From Bacillus ectoiniformans (GTDB lineage: Bacteria > Bacillota > Bacilli > Bacillales > Domibacillaceae), in NCBI RefSeq assembly GCF_016908875.1, contig NZ_JAFBES010000004.1, positions 186,001-250,000 on the forward strand: a stretch of 64,000 nucleotides of DNA, read 5' to 3'. Both the position numbers and the translations under genes were made by a program. The stretch's first letter is position 1, and each line of letters opens with the position of its first letter. Positions 17,152 to 23,574 of this stretch are shown here, piece after piece. The notes below the pieces were generated by a model. That model was not told the origin of the DNA. It saw only the letters and a list, made by a program, of their open reading frames with translations, and did not search any database.

Positions 17152-17240
17152 GCAAAATACGCTCGTCCAGCAGCGACGGGCAAATAGGCTTTCACAAACT
17201 TTGTGGAAGGTATTTGACCCGAGCCCCTAGCGTATTTTGC
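17152..17240. repeat. 89-bp nested inverted repeat
   Basis: Three stems are nested: outer GCAAAATACGCT/AGCGTATTTTGC (perfect 12 bp), middle CGGGCAAATA/TATTTGACCCG (one bulge) and inner CTTTCACAAA/TTTGTGGAAG (one G-T pair). There is no T-run, and a separate ordinary terminator follows at 17258, so this is not simply a terminator. The flanking GAAATGCAAAA is repeated at about 17147 and 17251, which could be a target duplication. A small palindromic mobile element or a structured RNA are both possible. Confidence 0.7.
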
Positions 17241-17257
17241 TGAACAAGATGAAATGC

Positions 17258-17290
17258 AAAAAGCAGCGGAGATTCCCCCGCTGCTTTTTG
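17258..17290. terminator. Bidirectional terminator between nitroreductase and GntP genes
   Basis: AAAAAGCAGCGG/CCGCTGCTTTTT, 12-bp stem with 8-nt loop and T-runs on both strands. Confidence 0.9.
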
Positions 17291-17296
17291 TTTCTA

Positions 17297-18610
17297 TTAA
17301 TAAAAGAAAATACCAATCAATAAAGCCGGCACAGCTGCCACAACTGGACCAATGACACAGGTGATGAAAATATGCTTGTAGGCATCTTTATGTGTCAGAC
17401 CTGCCACGGCAAGCGCGGTGATGACGGCTCCATTATGAGGAAGAGCATCAAATCCGCCCGAAGCAATGGCCGCCACGCGGTGAAGCACTTCTGGGTCCAG
17501 CCCAAGGTTAATATACGTGCTTGATAATGTTTCCATCGCAATCCCAAGTCCACCGGAAGCGGAACCCGTAATACCTGCTAAGAACGTCGTGGCAAGGTAA
17601 AGGGAAATTAATGGACTTCCCGGAATATCAGCGAGCCAGCCGGAAATGACAGCAAACCCTGCCGTAGCAGCAATAACGGCTCCATATCCTACATCCGCAC
17701 TCGTATTCACGATCGGCAGCACCGTATTTTTCGCGCCCACATTGATCGTCTGAATTTTCTTATCAATATACGGCCAGAACACCACTAGACACACCAGCAC
17801 AGACAGCATCAATGTATATAAAACTTCCATTTTAAACACATTTAATGTAATTAACAAAAAGGCTGGCGGCACCATGCTCAGGAAAAAGTGAGGAAGCTTT
17901 TTGCCTTCATATTGATCTTTGATTTCAGTGTCGCTATTTTCAAGATTTTTCATAGATAAATAGGTTTCGCCTTTGGCCTCTGATTTTTTTAAAGCACGTT
18001 TTAAATAAAGAACATTAAACGCAATGACTGTGATGGCGGCCACAATTCCTAGAAGCGGAGCAGCCATGACATCTGTTCCGAAATATTTAATCGGAATAAC
18101 GTTTTGAATAGCTGGCGTTCCCGGCAGCATCGTCATCGTAAATGTGGCGACTCCGAAAAAGTAAGCGGCCATAAACAAGTGCCAAGGGATATCAAGCTCT
18201 TTAAATAAAGGCTTGGCAATCGGCAGAATGGCGAAGATGACGACGAATACGTTAATCCCTCCGTATGTCAAAAGCGCACAAATCACCACAATGGCGATCA
18301 AAACATTAAATTTACTTCCTCTTCCAATTACTTTTAAGATCCCTTCCGCAATCGAACGGGCCGCTCCACTGTCTTCCATGAACTTCCCAAACATTGCGGC
18401 AAATAAAAAGATTAAATAAAAGTTCTTCGCGAAGTTAACAAATCCCGTCATGTAATTTTCTTGCATGGTTTCGAGCACAGGCATCTGCGTCAGGAAAATC
18501 ACCACTAAACTGGCAATTGGCGCAATGATAATAATACTAAACCCTCTTAACGCTAAAAAAATTAATAAAGCCAGTGAGATAAATACGACCGCTACACCCC
18601 AAAACTCCAT
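17297..18610 (-). CDS. GntP-family permease
   Basis: 437 residues with about twelve hydrophobic helices; MLPGTPAIQNVIPIKYFGTD and ALPHNGAVITALAVAGLTHK are typical of the GntP/DsdX/hydroxybutyrate permease family. Substrates in this family are small hydroxy- or sugar acids taken up with protons. The promoter has two palindromes identical in core to the operator of the thiolase operon, plus a perfect cre, so the substrate is probably a hydroxyacid such as 3-hydroxybutyrate that feeds that operon. This is inference; gluconate or D-serine cannot be excluded by sequence. AAAAAAGGAGGG precedes the ATG. Confidence 0.82.
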   Translation of the reverse strand: MEFWGVAVVFISLALLIFLALRGFSIIIIAPIASLVVIFLTQMPVLETMQENYMTGFVNFAKNFYLIFLFAAMFGKFMEDSGAARSIAEGILKVIGRGSKFNVLIAIVVICALLTYGGINVFVVIFAILPIAKPLFKELDIPWHLFMAAYFFGVATFTMTMLPGTPAIQNVIPIKYFGTDVMAAPLLGIVAAITVIAFNVLYLKRALKKSEAKGETYLSMKNLENSDTEIKDQYEGKKLPHFFLSMVPPAFLLITLNVFKMEVLYTLMLSVLVCLVVFWPYIDKKIQTINVGAKNTVLPIVNTSADVGYGAVIAATAGFAVISGWLADIPGSPLISLYLATTFLAGITGSASGGLGIAMETLSSTYINLGLDPEVLHRVAAIASGGFDALPHNGAVITALAVAGLTHKDAYKHIFITCVIGPVVAAVPALLIGIFFY

Positions 18611-18627
18611 CTTTTTCCCTCCTTTTT

Positions 18628-18641
18628 TGTGAACGCTTTCA
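18628..18641. promoter_or_regulatory. cre site (CcpA) in the GntP leader
   Basis: TGTGAACGCTTTCA fits the consensus TGWNANCGNTNWCA at every position. It lies between the promoter and the start codon. Confidence 0.7.
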
Positions 18642-18648
18642 TTTAGTT

Positions 18649-18707
18649 AGACTATAGTCTGTGAAATATTCTACTCCATCTTACATACAGACTATAGTCT
18701 TTGTCAA
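18649..18707 (-). promoter_or_regulatory. GntP promoter with two TetR operators
   Basis: On the minus strand TTGACA (18702-18707) and TAAGAT (18678-18683) are 18 bp apart. AGACTATAGTCT occurs at 18689-18700, inside the spacer, and again at 18649-18660, with centres exactly 40 bp apart. Both share the core of the thiolase-operon operator. Confidence 0.8.
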
Positions 18708-18746
18708 TATATTCTGAATCTTTCTTTTTTATTAATTTTTCTCCAT

Positions 18747-18778
18747 AAAAAAATACCATGAAAATTTCTCATGGCAGC
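18747..18778 (-). terminator. Terminator of the tetR gene
   Basis: CCATGAGAAATTTTCATGG read on the minus strand forms a hairpin, followed by TATTTTTTT. It separates tetR from the permease gene downstream. Confidence 0.75.
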
Positions 18779-18781
18779 TCC

Positions 18782-19378
18782 TCACTTTTTTAAACCATCT
18801 AAGTAATATGTTAAATAGGTAATCCCCTCTGTTTCAATATCAAGTGAGTGACCGAAAATACTCCAATCGTATAATAAGCCTCGGATCGCTCTAGAGATGC
18901 AGGTGCCCATAAATTCTGGCGAGACATCCGTTCGAAACTCTCCCTTTTCCTGACCTTCCTGGAAAAAGTCCGTCATGATTTTATATAAAGGCCGCTCTGC
19001 ATTGACAAAAAAACTGTCTCTTTCTGAATTGATTTCATGAATATAAATTTGCTGTACGAGATCGAGTCCCAGCTCTTTTTTTATATATGTCATTTGCGTT
19101 TGAAAGAATGTGATCAGTCGATGATAAACCGTTGTATCCGTCTCATGTTTTTGCGTCTCCATATAGGAGATATAGAAATCATCAATTTCCTTAAATTTTT
19201 CTAAGAAGATTTCATGCTTCGATTTAAAATGGTTATAAAACGCCCCTTTAGAAGTAGAGGTCTTCTGAACAATTTCATCTACCGTCACATGCTGGAACCC
19301 TTTTTCCGCAAATAGTTCTAACGCAGTATTAAGAATCTTTTGTTTTGTTTGCTGTCCTTGCTTTTGCCTGTTATTCAC
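18782..19378 (-). CDS. TetR-family regulator of the acid-utilisation regulon
   Basis: 198 residues from a GTG at 19378, chosen because GAGGGGG lies 5 nt upstream; a longer frame starts 10 codons earlier. Residues 7-55 form the TetR helix-turn-helix: TKQKILNTALELFAEKGFQHV...KTSTSKGAFYNHFKSK. The C-terminal ligand domain resembles fatty acid or acyl-CoA-responsive FadR/YcnC-type regulators but is not diagnostic. It lies directly upstream of the GntP gene whose promoter carries two palindromes, the usual situation for a local repressor, and the same palindrome controls the thiolase operon. Sequence similar to this gene's middle is also found in the remnant at 20341-20460. Confidence 0.85.
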   Translation of the reverse strand: MNNRQKQGQQTKQKILNTALELFAEKGFQHVTVDEIVQKTSTSKGAFYNHFKSKHEIFLEKFKEIDDFYISYMETQKHETDTTVYHRLITFFQTQMTYIKKELGLDLVQQIYIHEINSERDSFFVNAERPLYKIMTDFFQEGQEKGEFRTDVSPEFMGTCISRAIRGLLYDWSIFGHSLDIETEGITYLTYYLDGLKK

Positions 19379-19430
19379 TGCATCCCCCTCGCTTTCCCCT
19401 ATACCCATTTTACTCTCTCTCTGCTAAAAA

Positions 19431-19500
19431 TCAAAAAAAAGAAGGCTTGATGTGATTTGAATTTCTTCAAATACATTAAGCCAGTTTCTGCTAGGTCTGA
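19431..19500. repeat. Direct repeat copy 1 flanking the toxin-antitoxin segment
   Basis: About 70 bp ending CATTAAGCCAGTTTCTGCTA-GGTCTG, roughly 85% identical to 20452-20520. The two copies bracket a 950-bp segment with a toxin-antitoxin pair. Confidence 0.8.
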
Positions 19501-19583
19501 ATATCACAACGGTTTACACATTTGGTCCTTGATAACACCTTTGAAGGATTCAATGAATAGACAGACAGATAGTAAAAGAACCC

Positions 19584-19985
19584 TCATTTGCGAGGGCCCC
19601 TTCTATGTAAGTTTCGTATTACTCTTTTTCTCTTAAACTTATGATATTCCAATAAAATGCTATTAAAATCAACAGGATTTAATTCTCCTCGTAGAGTAAT
19701 AGGACCGCTGACGGTAATAGCTATCTCTGATTCTACTTCGGCATAGGATTCATTATCTAATCCGGCCTCCTGCCAATGAACAATCTCAATTCGATCAGGA
19801 AATCTAGCAGTGGGTTCAGAGGAAGTAATCTTTACTGCTACAGCTATAGCAGTTCCATCGTCAGCCACAGACATAATAAGAGCCGGGCGGTATTTTCCTG
19901 ATGCCTGGCCCGGCAGAATTGGTGGTTTGAATGGAAAGTATATATCGATAATCTGACCCGGTTTTACCATTAATCTTCGAGCCAT
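19584..19985 (-). CDS. MazF/PemK-like toxin
   Basis: 133 residues. KPGQIIDIYFPF at the start, SGKYRPALIMSV, VAVKITSSEP and the central AEVESEIAITV follow the PemK/MazF beta-barrel pattern, in which the P-G...D and R-P-x-(L/V) segments frame the RNA-binding site. Most MazF proteins are ~110-120 residues, so this one is slightly long with a basic tail (KRKRVIRNLHRRGPRK). It overlaps the upstream gene by 16 nt, which fits a coupled antitoxin-toxin operon. Sequence-specific mRNA cleavage is the family activity; it is inferred here. Confidence 0.7.
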   Translation of the reverse strand: MARRLMVKPGQIIDIYFPFKPPILPGQASGKYRPALIMSVADDGTAIAVAVKITSSEPTARFPDRIEIVHWQEAGLDNESYAEVESEIAITVSGPITLRGELNPVDFNSILLEYHKFKRKRVIRNLHRRGPRK

Positions 19986-20218
19986 CTTGAATGTGAAGGG
20001 TTATTGTAGTCTAAATTAACGGCTACTCCATTTTCGACTTTTAATACTGGTTGGTTCTCTTGCTGTCTTAGCATGTCCACTCGACGGGACATTGTGGCAT
20101 TTGCTGCCGCTAATTTATGAGCACCCTGAATTCGTTTCAATCTTCTGCGAGCTCTACCTGGTGCAGATAAAGTTTTCGAACCAGACTTTAACATTTTATT
20201 CCTCCTCCTTTTTTTCAT
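19970..20218 (-). CDS. Putative antitoxin of the MazF-like toxin
   Basis: 82 residues. The start at 20218 is preceded by AAGGAGGTG at 6-nt spacing; an internal ATG at 20194 also has AAGGAGGAGG, so two forms are possible. The N-terminal half is strongly basic (KKRRRNK, RARRRLKR) and the C-terminal half acidic-neutral, ending NNPSHSRWLED. It resembles neither MazE/AbrB nor ribbon-helix-helix antitoxins closely. Assignment rests on position, size and the 16-nt overlap with the toxin. The basic segment could bind the palindrome at 20312-20324. Confidence 0.55.
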   Translation of the reverse strand: MKKRRRNKMLKSGSKTLSAPGRARRRLKRIQGAHKLAAANATMSRRVDMLRQQENQPVLKVENGVAVNLDYNNPSHSRWLED

Positions 20219-20311
20219 TGCACACCTCCTTCACCTACTTTTGTGAAGATAGTATATGCAAAAAAAGGCAAATTAGGCAGAGAAAATATTTATCCTTCTA
20301 TTTATATATTA

Positions 20312-20324
20312 CCCAACGATTGGG
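20312..20324. promoter_or_regulatory. Palindrome upstream of the toxin-antitoxin pair
   Basis: CCCAACGATTGGG is a 5-bp inverted repeat around three bases, lying just below a TTGACT hexamer on the minus strand and above a TATATA stretch. It may be the autoregulatory operator. Confidence 0.4.
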
Positions 20325-20340
20325 AGTATAGTCAACAATG

Positions 20341-20460
20341 TCATTTCCCCTCTTCTATGAGATCATAATCAATTCTAGACAGCAGCTGATTGGAGTTATA
20401 AACCGGTGTGTACGCCTTGTGCTTTTGGGTCTCCATATATGAGAGATAAAAATCAAAAAA
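20341..20460 (-). pseudogene. Chimeric remnant: tetR fragment joined to ldcA fragment
   Basis: Read on the minus strand, DFYLSYMETQKHKAYTPVY matches DFYISYMETQKHETDTTVYH of the nearby TetR protein. It runs directly into NSNQLLSRIDYDLI, identical to an internal segment of the neighbouring LdcA-like protein, then stops. At the DNA level 20356-20400 is ~89% identical to 21189-21233. Two unrelated gene pieces joined in frame cannot be a working gene; it is a rearrangement scar. Confidence 0.8.
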
Positions 20461-20520
20461 AGAAGACTTCGTGCGCTTGAATATCTCAAATACATTAAGC
20501 CCGTCTCTGCTAGGTCTGTT
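20452..20520. repeat. Direct repeat copy 2 at the end of the ldcA-like gene
   Basis: Roughly 85% identical to 19431-19500. Its right end overlaps the last codons of the LdcA-like gene (stop at 20510), so the repeat unit originally included that gene's 3' end and its downstream spacer. Confidence 0.8.
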
Positions 20521-21493
20521 TGATAAAAATATCGGCCTTTTCTCCTTGAGCGCTAATTTCCGCATAGCCTCCGATCGGCCATGTGGCAATAGGGTCTGTG
20601 TGGCCGGTATTCACATTTGCGATAATAGGTATATCACTAAGTTCGGGTTTATTTTTCAGCAGTGTCACAAGAGCCGTCTCTGTCACATTCGATCCCTTTT
20701 GAAAACGCCCAATGAGGATGGCTTTCAGCTCTTTTGCATCCGGCAGCTGAAGAAGTGATTGCAAGTCGCGGTCAAATGACATCGTATGCGATTCTTCATC
20801 ATCTTCAATCACGAGTACCGCCCCTTTTAACGATGGCATATATTCAGTGCCTTGGAGCAGATTCATCGTACAAAGATTCCCTCCAATTAATGTTCCTTCT
20901 GCGGAACCTTCTTGAATGACAAGGTGCCCTGAATTTTGATAAAAGTTGCGCTGATCCTGGTCTAAATACCATTTATCATCACTCCATTGCTCTGAGGGTT
21001 CTAATTCAAATGGTGCATCATTCGTCAGAGCAGTAAAAAATCCTTGAACCGTATAATCAGCCATTTGCTTCATGCCAAATGTGGAAAAATGCGGACCTGA
21101 ATAGGTAATTAAACCGTTTTTACGATAAATGGCTAACTGCAGTGCCGTTATATCACTGTACCCGCATAAGATTTTCGGGTTATTTTTGATGAGGTCATAA
21201 TCAATTCTTGAGAGCAGCTGATTGGAATTATAGCCTCCAATGGCTGTCAGAATCGCTTTGACATTCGGATCAGCAAACGCTTCATGTAAATCGCTTAGAC
21301 GCTCATCCACTGAGGCTGAAAAAAAGATATCATGTTCATTAACGTGGCGGCCAAATGATACTCTAAACCCAAAGCCTTCTAACCGTTCAGTTGCTAGTCT
21401 TACCTGTTCTCCTTTAACGATCGCCATGCTTGTAGATGGAGCAATTACTCTTACCTCATCCCCTGGCTGCAGTCGCGGCGGCAGCATATTCAT
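20510..21493 (-). CDS. S66-family peptidase (LD-carboxypeptidase / MccF-like)
   Basis: 327 residues. The nucleophile Ser is in CGYSDITAL, and the acid/base residues are in VLVIEDDEESHTMSFDRDL (Glu) and NTGHTDPIATWPIGG (His). S66 enzymes either trim the terminal D-Ala from cytoplasmic murein tetrapeptides (LdcA) or inactivate microcin C-type adenylates (MccF, B. subtilis YocD group). No signal peptide is seen, so it is cytosolic. The ATG has GGGGAGG upstream. Its 3' end lies in a direct repeat that flanks the toxin-antitoxin segment, but the reading frame looks complete. Confidence 0.85.
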   Translation of the reverse strand: MNMLPPRLQPGDEVRVIAPSTSMAIVKGEQVRLATERLEGFGFRVSFGRHVNEHDIFFSASVDERLSDLHEAFADPNVKAILTAIGGYNSNQLLSRIDYDLIKNNPKILCGYSDITALQLAIYRKNGLITYSGPHFSTFGMKQMADYTVQGFFTALTNDAPFELEPSEQWSDDKWYLDQDQRNFYQNSGHLVIQEGSAEGTLIGGNLCTMNLLQGTEYMPSLKGAVLVIEDDEESHTMSFDRDLQSLLQLPDAKELKAILIGRFQKGSNVTETALVTLLKNKPELSDIPIIANVNTGHTDPIATWPIGGYAEISAQGEKADIFIKQT

Positions 21494-21503
21494 TCCTCCC
21501 CCT

Positions 21504-21534
21504 ATAAAAAAAGAAGCAACTCAATGGCCGCTTC
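21504..21534 (-). terminator. Terminator of the 48-residue gene
   Basis: AGAAGC/GCTTCT closing stem followed by seven T on the minus strand, directly below the stop at 21535. Confidence 0.6.
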
Positions 21535-21681
21535 TCATCTGATCTGCACTTTTTCTTTATATAATTCTTCTAATCTTTGCGTCAGTAAGTGCATCACCAT
21601 TTCTACTTTTGAATCTTCTCGATGTGCTTCTGTAAACACTTCTTGCATTACTAAAAGCAGATTTTCTTGATCTTTCGGCAT
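21535..21681 (-). CDS. 48-residue helical protein
   Basis: Starts MPKDQENLLLVMQEVFTEAH, ends KVQIR; GAGGT lies about 8 nt upstream of the ATG and a terminator follows. It is all-helical in appearance. Length and spacing of hydrophobic residues match the 45-residue protein at 15807-15944, suggesting two members of one small family. Unknown function. Confidence 0.55.
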   Translation of the reverse strand: MPKDQENLLLVMQEVFTEAHREDSKVEMVMHLLTQRLEELYKEKVQIR

Positions 21682-21889
21682 GATTTTTACCTCAATCATT
21701 TAATAGACTACTATTTATGTAGACAGCAACATCATACTACAAATTTAGCCGTTCGCCAACAGAAACTTCAAAAATATTCCTTTTTCGACACATTTAGTTT
21801 AATTGGTCTATTTTTTAAGATTCGATGTTTTCCCGTCGTTATTTTCGTGAAAAGGCTTATAATAAAAGAAAACGAGAATAGGAGGAACC

Positions 21890-22369
21890 ATGATGGCCCT
21901 TCCTCAAACAATAGAGGAATTAGATCAGATTAAATTAGAATGCGAAAAAATGGTGACGAAACGTGCGTCTGCATCCGCCGCTGCAGCCGTCATTCCCATC
22001 CTCGGAACAGATGTCGCAGCTGATGTGGCTATGATGTCCGAACTTTTGCCGGCTATTAATAAAAAATTCGGCCTCTCCCACGAACAAGTCGAAGAGCTAG
22101 ACCAGGAAACGAAACGCGTGCTTCTCGTCATGATCACCTCTGCAGGTAGTGAGCTCATCGGAAAAGTCATTACTAAACAAGTCATCACCCATCTCTTGAA
22201 AAAAGTCAGCACGAAAATTGCTGTCAAACAAGTCGCGAAGTTCATACCCTTTGCCGGACAAGCCGCCGCAGCCGGAATCAGCTTCAGCGCTATGAAATAC
22301 CTCGGCAACTCTCACATCAATGATTGCTACGACATTGCCAAAAAATATATCGAACAGCAGCCGAAATAG
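21890..22369 (+). CDS. DUF697-like membrane-associated protein
   Basis: 159 residues. AGGAGG precedes two adjacent ATG codons; the second (21893) has the more usual spacing. An N-terminal helical region is followed by hydrophobic Ala/Gly-rich segments (VIPILGTDVAADVAMMSELL, KFIPFAGQAAAAGISFSAMK) resembling the small DUF697 domain found beside GTPases. There is no partner GTPase here. Function unknown. The gene has its own terminator. Confidence 0.6.
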   Translation: MMALPQTIEELDQIKLECEKMVTKRASASAAAAVIPILGTDVAADVAMMSELLPAINKKFGLSHEQVEELDQETKRVLLVMITSAGSELIGKVITKQVITHLLKKVSTKIAVKQVAKFIPFAGQAAAAGISFSAMKYLGNSHINDCYDIAKKYIEQQPK

Positions 22370-22372
22370 AGA

Positions 22373-22410
22373 AAAGACATCCTCGAGCATGAGGATGTCT
22401 TTCTTTATGG
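22373..22410 (+). terminator. Terminator of the DUF697-like gene
   Basis: Perfect 12-bp stem AAAGACATCCTC/GAGGATGTCTTT followed by CTTTATGG. Confidence 0.85.
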
Positions 22411-22467
22411 GATAAGGCGTGGTAGTTCTTATCCTTCAAAGTAAAATTTTTATATTTCGGATGTGGT

Positions 22468-22548
22468 TTATTTGCTCTCGCATTTAGGTTATTCGCCCTG
22501 AAACCACACTTATTCGCCTTCACCTGAGTTTTTTAGCCTTCCCATACT
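22468..22548. repeat. 21-bp intergenic repeats (word TTATTCGCC)
   Basis: Units starting at 22468, 22489, 22510 and 22531 are each 21 bp: TTATTTGCT, TTATTCGCC, TTATTCGCC and TTTTAGCC followed by variable halves. The last unit reaches the stop codon of the APH gene. Confidence 0.75.
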
Positions 22549-23574
22549 TTATTTTCCTCCTGCGGTATCCCAAGCCTGCTGCATCAAGTTGCCGATGCCG
22601 ATATGAAGGTTAGCAAACCGCTCATCCTTCACTTCGCCTCGCTTGTAGCGGGCATAGATTTGCTGTAAGATGACAGCTATTTTATAAAAAGCGAAGCTAA
22701 TGTAGTAATCTATGTTCTCAAGGTCGCGCCCGGTTTCCTTGGCATAAATGGCGGCCAATTCTTTTCTCGTCAGGAAACCAGATTGATTGGTTACTGCGGT
22801 CAATCCTGTTTCCGCTTCTCCTGCTTCTGTCCAGTATGCCAGGCTGACACCAAGATCTAACAGCGGATCTCCCACTGTCGACATCTCCCAATCAAAAACT
22901 GCGGTGATGAGATTCGGGTTATCCTCCTGAAACATGAGATTATTTAATTTAAAATCATTATGAACAATTGTGGCTTCACTTGATAGCAGAACATGGTCGA
23001 TTAGCCAATCCTCCAGCTCACTGACAAAGGCCCAATCCTCCGTTTTTGATTGGTGGTACCTTTTGATCCAGCCGTGCACCTGTCTCTCCAAGAACCCTTC
23101 TGTTTTCCCTAATTGATCGAGCCCATGTTTATAGATATCAATGCTGTGAAGAGCCGCCAATTCTTTAATAAATGTTTCTGAAATTAATTTCTTTGTCTCA
23201 TCATTTTGCCATTTGGCGGGAATGTCCTCATCAAGAACAACCCCTTTTTTCAATTCCATAATATAAAAATGTTTATCCATCACTTCTGCATCGTCCACAT
23301 ACAAAAGCGGTTCTGGCGCTTTCGGATAGACAGGGTGAATGCTGCTTAATATCTTGTACTCTCTTTCCATATCGTGAGCTTTTTTCGGAAGCTGGCCAAA
23401 CGGTGGCCGCCGCAATACACCTTCCCACTGTCCAATTTGAATGATGTACGTCAAATTAGAGTAGCCAGAAGTGAAGGGACGAACCTTCATCTCTCCGACT
23501 TCACTTGCTAGACCAAGTTCAGACCGTACCAGCTGTTCTACCGCGTCCCAATGAATCGTCTCATCTTTTAGCAA
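22549..23574 (-). CDS. APH-family kinase (ACAD10/LvaA-like)
   Basis: 341 residues from a TTG at 23574 that has GGAGGGAG upstream and overlaps the acyl-CoA dehydrogenase gene by 14 nt. The aminoglycoside-phosphotransferase fold is clear: YKILSSIHPVYPKAPEPL, the catalytic loop IVHNDFKLNNLMF (H-x-D-x4-N) and the metal Asp in VFDWEMSTVGDPLLDLG. Next to an acyl-CoA dehydrogenase such kinases correspond to the N-terminal half of human ACAD10/11 and to LvaA of Pseudomonas, which phosphorylate the 4-hydroxyl of 4-hydroxyacyl-CoA. It is not expected to act on antibiotics. Confidence 0.85.
   Translation of the reverse strand: MLKDETIHWDAVEQLVRSELGLASEVGEMKVRPFTSGYSNLTYIIQIGQWEGVLRRPPFGQLPKKAHDMEREYKILSSIHPVYPKAPEPLLYVDDAEVMDKHFYIMELKKGVVLDEDIPAKWQNDETKKLISETFIKELAALHSIDIYKHGLDQLGKTEGFLERQVHGWIKRYHQSKTEDWAFVSELEDWLIDHVLLSSEATIVHNDFKLNNLMFQEDNPNLITAVFDWEMSTVGDPLLDLGVSLAYWTEAGEAETGLTAVTNQSGFLTRKELAAIYAKETGRDLENIDYYISFAFYKIAVILQQIYARYKRGEVKDERFANLHIGIGNLMQQAWDTAGGK

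Noticed and set aside
20341-20589. 82-residue gene downstream of ldcA
   Set aside because: Its first half is antisense or out of frame in the ldcA tail, and its second half is a tetR-ldcA junction; treated as a pseudogene scar.
22549-23574. Aminoglycoside resistance kinase
   Set aside because: The fold is APH but the operon with an acyl-CoA dehydrogenase and sigma-54 control points to hydroxyacyl-CoA metabolism.
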